DNA from: Tieghemiomyces parasiticus
Lineage: Eukaryota; Kickxellomycota; Dimargaritomycetes; Dimargaritales; Dimargaritaceae
Direction of reading: 5' to 3'
DNA: 57,058 bases
NCBI GenBank assembly: GCA_027575765.1
Contig: JANBPT010000202.1
Location: forward strand, 1 to 57,058
Shown here: positions 52,500 through 57,058 of the stretch, in pieces
Numbering within the stretch: position 1 is the first letter of the stretch
How the letters are laid out: each line of letters opens with the position of its first letter
Translations under genes and position numbers: made by a program
Notes under the pieces: generated by a model
Told to the model about the DNA's origin: nothing
The model's database searches: none
What the model saw: only the letters and a program-made list of their open reading frames with translations

Positions 52500-52880
52500 A
52501 TGTCTTCCGATCTCGTCTGGCTCGCTGTCCGCGACAACAACGCCTTCAAGTTCAAGAACCACGGCGTGACCTTCAGCCGTGAGGCCGGTAACCTGCGCAA
52601 CATTCCCAGCCCGCGCTACTCCGGTCTGACCGGCGCCCCGACCGTCTTCATCGAGTCTGCCGGCGAGCAGGGTTACAACGTGATCGTGCCCAAGTCCAAC
52701 GTCCACGAGCGCTCCGTCCAGCGCACTGAGACGATCCAGGTTGCTAAGGGCTCCAGCCCCGCTGAGACCGTCCAGGCTGTCCAGAAGGTTCTCGAGTCCC
52801 ACAAGATCCGCCCCGACCTTCACTCCGCTGCCCTCGCCCGCATCACCGCGCTGGCCCAGGCCGATGCCCGTCAGGCTTAA
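52500..52880 (+). CDS. RPL28: 60S ribosomal protein eL28
   Basis: Cytosolic large-subunit protein eL28 (L28e family). It is found in animals, plants and many fungi, though absent from Saccharomyces. One coding exon, 126 aa. The start MSSDLVWLAVRDNNAFKFK is the family hallmark, followed by SREAGNLRNIPSPRYSGL and a second conserved stretch, GYNVIVPKSN. The C-terminal half is helical and ends LARITALAQADAR. Codon use is strongly biased to C-ending codons (ACC, GCC, AAG), as in highly expressed genes. Upstream in-frame codons lack conservation, and the ATG at 52500 is preceded by a C/A-rich leader. Confidence 0.94.
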   Translation: MSSDLVWLAVRDNNAFKFKNHGVTFSREAGNLRNIPSPRYSGLTGAPTVFIESAGEQGYNVIVPKSNVHERSVQRTETIQVAKGSSPAETVQAVQKVLESHKIRPDLHSAALARITALAQADARQA

Positions 52881-55398
52881 ACTTTTTTTTCTTTCTCATA
52901 TCTATTTTTTACTGTTTGAATGAGGAAACCTATGCCATGACGAGGAGCGACCCTGCATCTTATTGTTGTATGTGTGTTACGGGGGTTCGCGGTTAGTGTC
53001 AGATTTCCTGCTTGGCTTGACATGTTGATACCGTTGGTCTGCTATTGAGCCCGACGTGGGCGGAAGGTTCTCGTTGGGCGGTTGGAGCAGTGAAGGGCCC
53101 CAAGTAATTTCGGATTGTTACGTCTGCCAATTTTCTCTCGATTTGAAGGCCTGGTGGACGGTGAAAGTCTGGCGATAAATTACAACCTCCACACCACTCC
53201 ATGCGTTCTTTCAATCCTTTCAGGCCTCAGCGTCCTTTCGTTCCATTCGTATTTTCGACTCGCACAACGCGGGTGGCGTCTGGCTACCGCACGCTTCCGC
53301 AGAATAAATAACCATTATTCGGGTGACCCCTCACAATGCATCCTTAAATGGCAAGGGCCGGCCAAATCTTTCTACATAATGTCTGACGCTTAGAAAAATG
53401 ACTTGCACAGGTGAAAGGTATGGTGTCGAGTTGCATGAGCTAATCATAATGCCGTTTCGCTACTTGGTATGGTAGCTCACAGTTACCCTCCACTAGGCAA
53501 CGAGTATCAACTGCTAATGTAAATTGGTTTTTTTTGAGGAAAGACAAGCTTAGATCATCCGTTTTTAAAACCGTGGCGTTGGGTCAACCTACGCGGTAAG
53601 CTGTCGGCGATAGTCAAGTTGCCATTCACTTGCAAGATGGTAATATGAGTAGGCTCCGGCTCCGATTCAGCCGATTTAGCGAGGTTATTTCTGGCTCTGC
53701 TTCCTCTCCACCAAACTGCTTGTACCATGGAGAACAAGATGCTTTCCCCATCAATTTGAGTAGGGAACCTTGGCAGAGTATGTAATATAGCGGGAAAGGG
53801 GAATCGGCGTGGCGTACTTATCACCAAGTTACCGACCAGGCCAGACGCATCGTTAATACTGGGATACTGTGACCGAGCAACTCCTGTTCTGTTTCTGCAC
53901 CACATTAGACGGGCTTTATCGCTGGTACGTCTCCCGGAGGTTTAGGACCCAGCCATGCAGCTCATTCCTTATTCTGTGCCCTTGATTTATTAGCCCCCCC
54001 CACTCGAATCACATGATTTCAATGCCCTAGCCCTGGACACTGAAGTGGTAGGGCTCGGCTGTTAAATGGAATATGGAACGGACTACATCGGAGGGATGGT
54101 TGAGATGCTACAAGTGCTATTGAGTAGGGAGTATAAGGAATCCTTTTGAGAAGATCTATCATGGTGAACTATGGAGTCCATTCGGGGTATGGGTGAGGGA
54201 GGCCCGGGTTTTATATTTACTTATGGTAAAATATCATAGTGGAGAGCTAAACCTAGTTTCAAGCAGGGCAACCAAGGCAATTGGACGTCTTATAGGAACC
54301 CATAGAATAAAAAAAAGGGTGAGTTACCTTGGCCAGCAACCAAACGGGGTCAGTGAAAGTTTGAGGTGAGGATGTGCCACGACGGTCTTGTGTCAAACCC
54401 CTCCCCTCTCATCCGTGTTGTGACGGGTAGTATTATGGTATTTATTTCCTGGCTTACATAGAAGGGAGGGGGGGCTCAAATTTTGAACTGACCTGCCATT
54501 CACAGTCAATGCAGGTGGGTCCTTATTTAATGCCACGCTCAGCAAGGAAGCATTGGCTCTGGTTTTGCAGAAATCTTCGACTAAAAGCGATAGTCTATCG
54601 TTAGAAATACGACTTTGCCCATCAAGACACCCTTTTTGATCTGCCTTTCATGACCTTTTGTCGTCAATTCATCCGCCTTATACTCACAATCTCGACGCCT
54701 TGTGATGGTCTTTATTTTCCTTTCGTTATGTAGTTCGCATTTTATACCTCTAAACCATCGTAGTTGTGGATCTGGGAGTCAGTCCGGCGGTGTGAAATAT
54801 ACGCGGTAGTAGTATATGATGCTAGTTTACTGATAATTGCTATAGGGACAATGTCAAGGTGTTATATATATATATACTCCGTAAAGGCGTTGGCTAGAGG
54901 GCGGGCGCCTGACATTCGATCTGCGGCGGTGTTTAGGGTTGTTCGAAAATTGCCTGGAGCCTCATGGTTTTTGTCCAGGGCCGACCAACAGACACGGGGA
55001 GGTGGGTAGGGAGGAGTGCCGAATTGGTAGGCGCTTCAGCTGGGATAGCAATTGTATGCTTCCCGTGGGGTGCTTTCCTACCTAACAACGGACGCAGGTG
55101 CTACGGGATCTGGGAAAAGGCATAGAACCAGAGGTTGGTGGGTAACCGGAAGGGTGACAATAGGGTACCTTGGTCCAAAGCAGCGTCGGGATTCAGTGGC
55201 CACTAAACCTTTTATCTAAATAAGATCATGAAATTCAGATGCCTAACACCGACATAGGATAAATATTTAATCAAAGTACCGTCAGAGTACAGAACATACG
55301 ATATGCCGTTCAACCCAACGTAAAACCAAAAAAAAAAGCGTCCGATTGACACCGGGTACCCCACCCATACTTCTCCTCCCCCTCTCTCCTCCCTCTCA
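52881..55398. other. Intergenic region between eL28 and symplekin genes
   Basis: About 2.5 kb between convergent genes, distinctly more A/T-rich than the exons, with a TATATATATATA tract near 54862. Frames stay below 120 codons and are unrecognised. No tRNA, snRNA or transposon feature was found. Confidence 0.45.
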
Positions 55399-57058
55399 TC
55401 AGGCAGCCGCTTCGTCATTGATGACGGGTAACAAGTGTTGAATCCGGGACAAGTGGATGTGGGTGAGGCTGCTCACATATTGCTGCAGGGTCTGGCGGAG
55501 GTCGGTGTGCTTTTTAAGCGTGGTCTCCAGGACTTCCTTGGGCAGCTGGAGCAGCACTGGGAGCGAAGTGGGCTGGGTCAGTTTACAGCAACGTAGGAAA
55601 CCTTCCCAGATTCGTGGCATCGTCCAGGCCTTACGGCGCACGAGGCGGGAGAGGATCATGGTCACAAAATTGGTCAAGTTTTTGTGGAGGCCGGCCGTTT
55701 GGATTACTGTGCGCATAAAGAGGTCCGGCAAACGCGGCTGTTCGACCAGCTGCTGAAGGGCGGCCGCCACGTGCTCCGAGGTGAACACGCTGCCCATTGG
55801 CAGGCAGAGTTGGAGCGCCTCGGCCGTACTTTTGAGCCCAATATCCTCTTCCATGTTGTGAATGGCCACCAGAACGTCCGTCGGGGAGACGAGCGGGCGA
55901 CCCAGCTTCGGCGGGTTCGGGGTATCCTTAACACCTGAGCCACCACCGGCGGTGGTTGCCGTCGTAGTACCGGGTAGGGGACGGGGCGACACCAGCTTAC
56001 GAATGGCCTCCTTGAGGGCCGCACGGTCCAGTTCAGGGTCATTCAGCTGTGCCAGAACCAGTGCCAGGGCACGGAGGGCTTCCGCCTTGGTCTTGAGACC
56101 GTGCAGCACGGGGACAAGCAAACGCGGGGAGATGGTGTCCCGGCCCTCGGTGCAGATTTCCAGGATTACCACCGCCAATTCCGGAACGGGTGCCACCGTG
56201 TTGGACAGGGTGCCCACTACACTGAGCATCAGGTCCTCGGCAGCGGCCGGACAAGCACGCAGGGCACGGTGCATGCCAGGGGCTTCCGGTCCGATGACCT
56301 TGACCAGTTCCGTGACGTGTCTGCGCACCACTTTCTGTGTGAACTCCTGTAACTGTGGATACACGTCGAAAACCTGGGAAAACAGGTCTGGGTGCTTAGA
56401 GCAAAGCGCCAGAAAGAGTTCGGATCGCTCGACGACCTGCACCTCAAGGTACTTTTGAGCCATGGTCAGCGGGTCAGGCTTGGCCTCCGCTTCCTCCGTC
56501 TGGGTGCCCTCGCCGCCCTGGTCGGCCGGTGCGCTCGAGTCGACTGCCATATCCGTTGCGGGGTTTTCGGGTGCAACGCCTTGGTCAGTACCGTCGGTGC
56601 CGCCATCGGTTTCGACAACGGCGGTGGGGTCGACCAGCTTGGTCACGTCCGCGGGCGGATCGTCTACCAATGCCTCGGGCTTCGGCAGGCGGGCCAGAGA
56701 CTGGAAGGCCTGCTCTGCGTGGGCCAGGATGGGCGCGCTGAGCTTGGCATGGTCTGGGTACCATTCCCGCACTACCTTTATCGCCATCTGCCGAGCCGGG
56801 CGTTCTGTTCGTTTGACCGTGGAAAAATAGAATAAAAATTAAAAGGGCCGATGAATTTGCGATACATGACGGTTAAACCAAGCGCTGCCAAAATCAGTAG
56901 GCGAGTAATAAGATACGTAAGGTAGGCCTTGTAGACTCTAGTGTATTAGTGACACTTACCAGTGGCTGACGTGAATTCTAGTAGGATGCGGAGGGCCTCG
57001 GTGCGCGTCGGAGGCCGTAACTCTACCAGCTCTTTCAGCGCGCCGATGCAGGCCTTTT
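55399..57058 (-). CDS. Symplekin/Pta1, C-terminal part (runs off the right edge)
   Basis: Scaffold of the mRNA 3'-end cleavage and polyadenylation factor. The window holds an exon 57058-56960 (its 5' side is off-window) and a final exon 56804-55399, joined in phase 1 (gtaagt/cag). Joined, it reads EFTSATERPARQMAIKVVREW, where the helical HEAT-like segment continues. Acidic Gln/Pro-rich linker sequence follows, then the symplekin C-terminal region: LEVQVVERSELFLALCSKHPDL, RLLVPVLHGLKTKAEALRAL, and GKP-type loop residues near SPTDVLVAIHNMEEDIGLK. The end, WEGFLRCCKLTQPTSLPVLLQLP, is a strongly conserved block of the family. The final exon contributes 468 residues, and the complete protein would be over twice as long. 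Confidence 0.9.

Noticed and set aside
53555..53905. Minus-strand 116-codon frame in the gap after eL28
   Set aside because: No recognisable motif, no promoter context and no splice partners; consistent with chance.

Overview
This is a eukaryotic, almost certainly fungal, nuclear window. Genes are spaced about 0.3 to 3 kb apart on both strands. Most carry one to five short introns (about 74 to 209 nt) with GTAAGT-like donors. The recognisable proteins are housekeeping components of a fungal cell: heat-shock factor, SRP68, AP-3 beta, Brr2, frataxin, Rer1, eL28, bL9m, symplekin, a second-class eIF4E and an INO80-type HMG protein. The gene set, Ser/Gln/Gly-rich extensions and a run of unrecognised secreted proteins suggest a zygomycete-grade (early-diverging) fungus. 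That placement is inference, because no rRNA or other taxonomic marker is present. I saw no tRNA, rRNA, CRISPR, transposon or telomere repeat.

Layout. 1-4.2 kb: gene-free stretch, then a TATA box, a long leader with an upstream ORF, and an HSF-type transcription factor (+). 4.8-7.6 kb: RNF216-like RBR E3 ligase (-) with a hydrophobic insert inside its IBR domain. 8.0-8.8 kb: small cysteine-rich membrane protein (+). 9.3-12.0 kb: SRP68 (+). 12.2-14.7 kb: seven-helix receptor with an RGS domain (-). 16.0-17.8 kb: eIF4E2/4EHP-like cap-binding protein, six exons (-). 19.3-20.8 kb: secreted protein with an F-box-like motif (-). 20.8-23.9 kb: no convincing gene. 24.5-25.9 kb: Nhp10-like HMG-box protein (+). 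26.3-29.0 kb: AP-3 beta adaptin (-). 29.6-30.5 kb: frataxin (-). 30.8-37.5 kb: Brr2, an uninterrupted 6.6 kb ORF (-). 38.1-38.9 kb: mitochondrial ribosomal protein bL9m (-). 39.7-40.9 kb: a divergent aquaporin (+). 41.3-47.9 kb: three consecutive minus-strand genes for predicted secreted proteins, one with 90-nt tandem repeats. 49.6-50.4 kb: Rer1 (-). 52.5-52.9 kb: ribosomal protein eL28 (+). 55.4-57.1 kb: C-terminal part of symplekin/Pta1, running off the window (-).

Functional themes. Gene expression is served by HSF, Brr2, symplekin, eIF4E2, eL28, SRP68 and the HMG protein. Membrane traffic is served by SRP68, AP-3 beta and Rer1. Mitochondria receive frataxin and bL9m. Signalling and transport are represented by the RGS receptor and the aquaporin. 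The accessory part is the set of four unrecognised signal-peptide proteins, three of them adjacent, each with a TATA-like element about 110 to 150 bp before its start codon. These are the best candidates for something undescribed, together with the membrane-spanning RBR ligase and the aquaporin with altered pore motifs. Exon borders were placed by eye from splice consensus, reading frame and family conservation.
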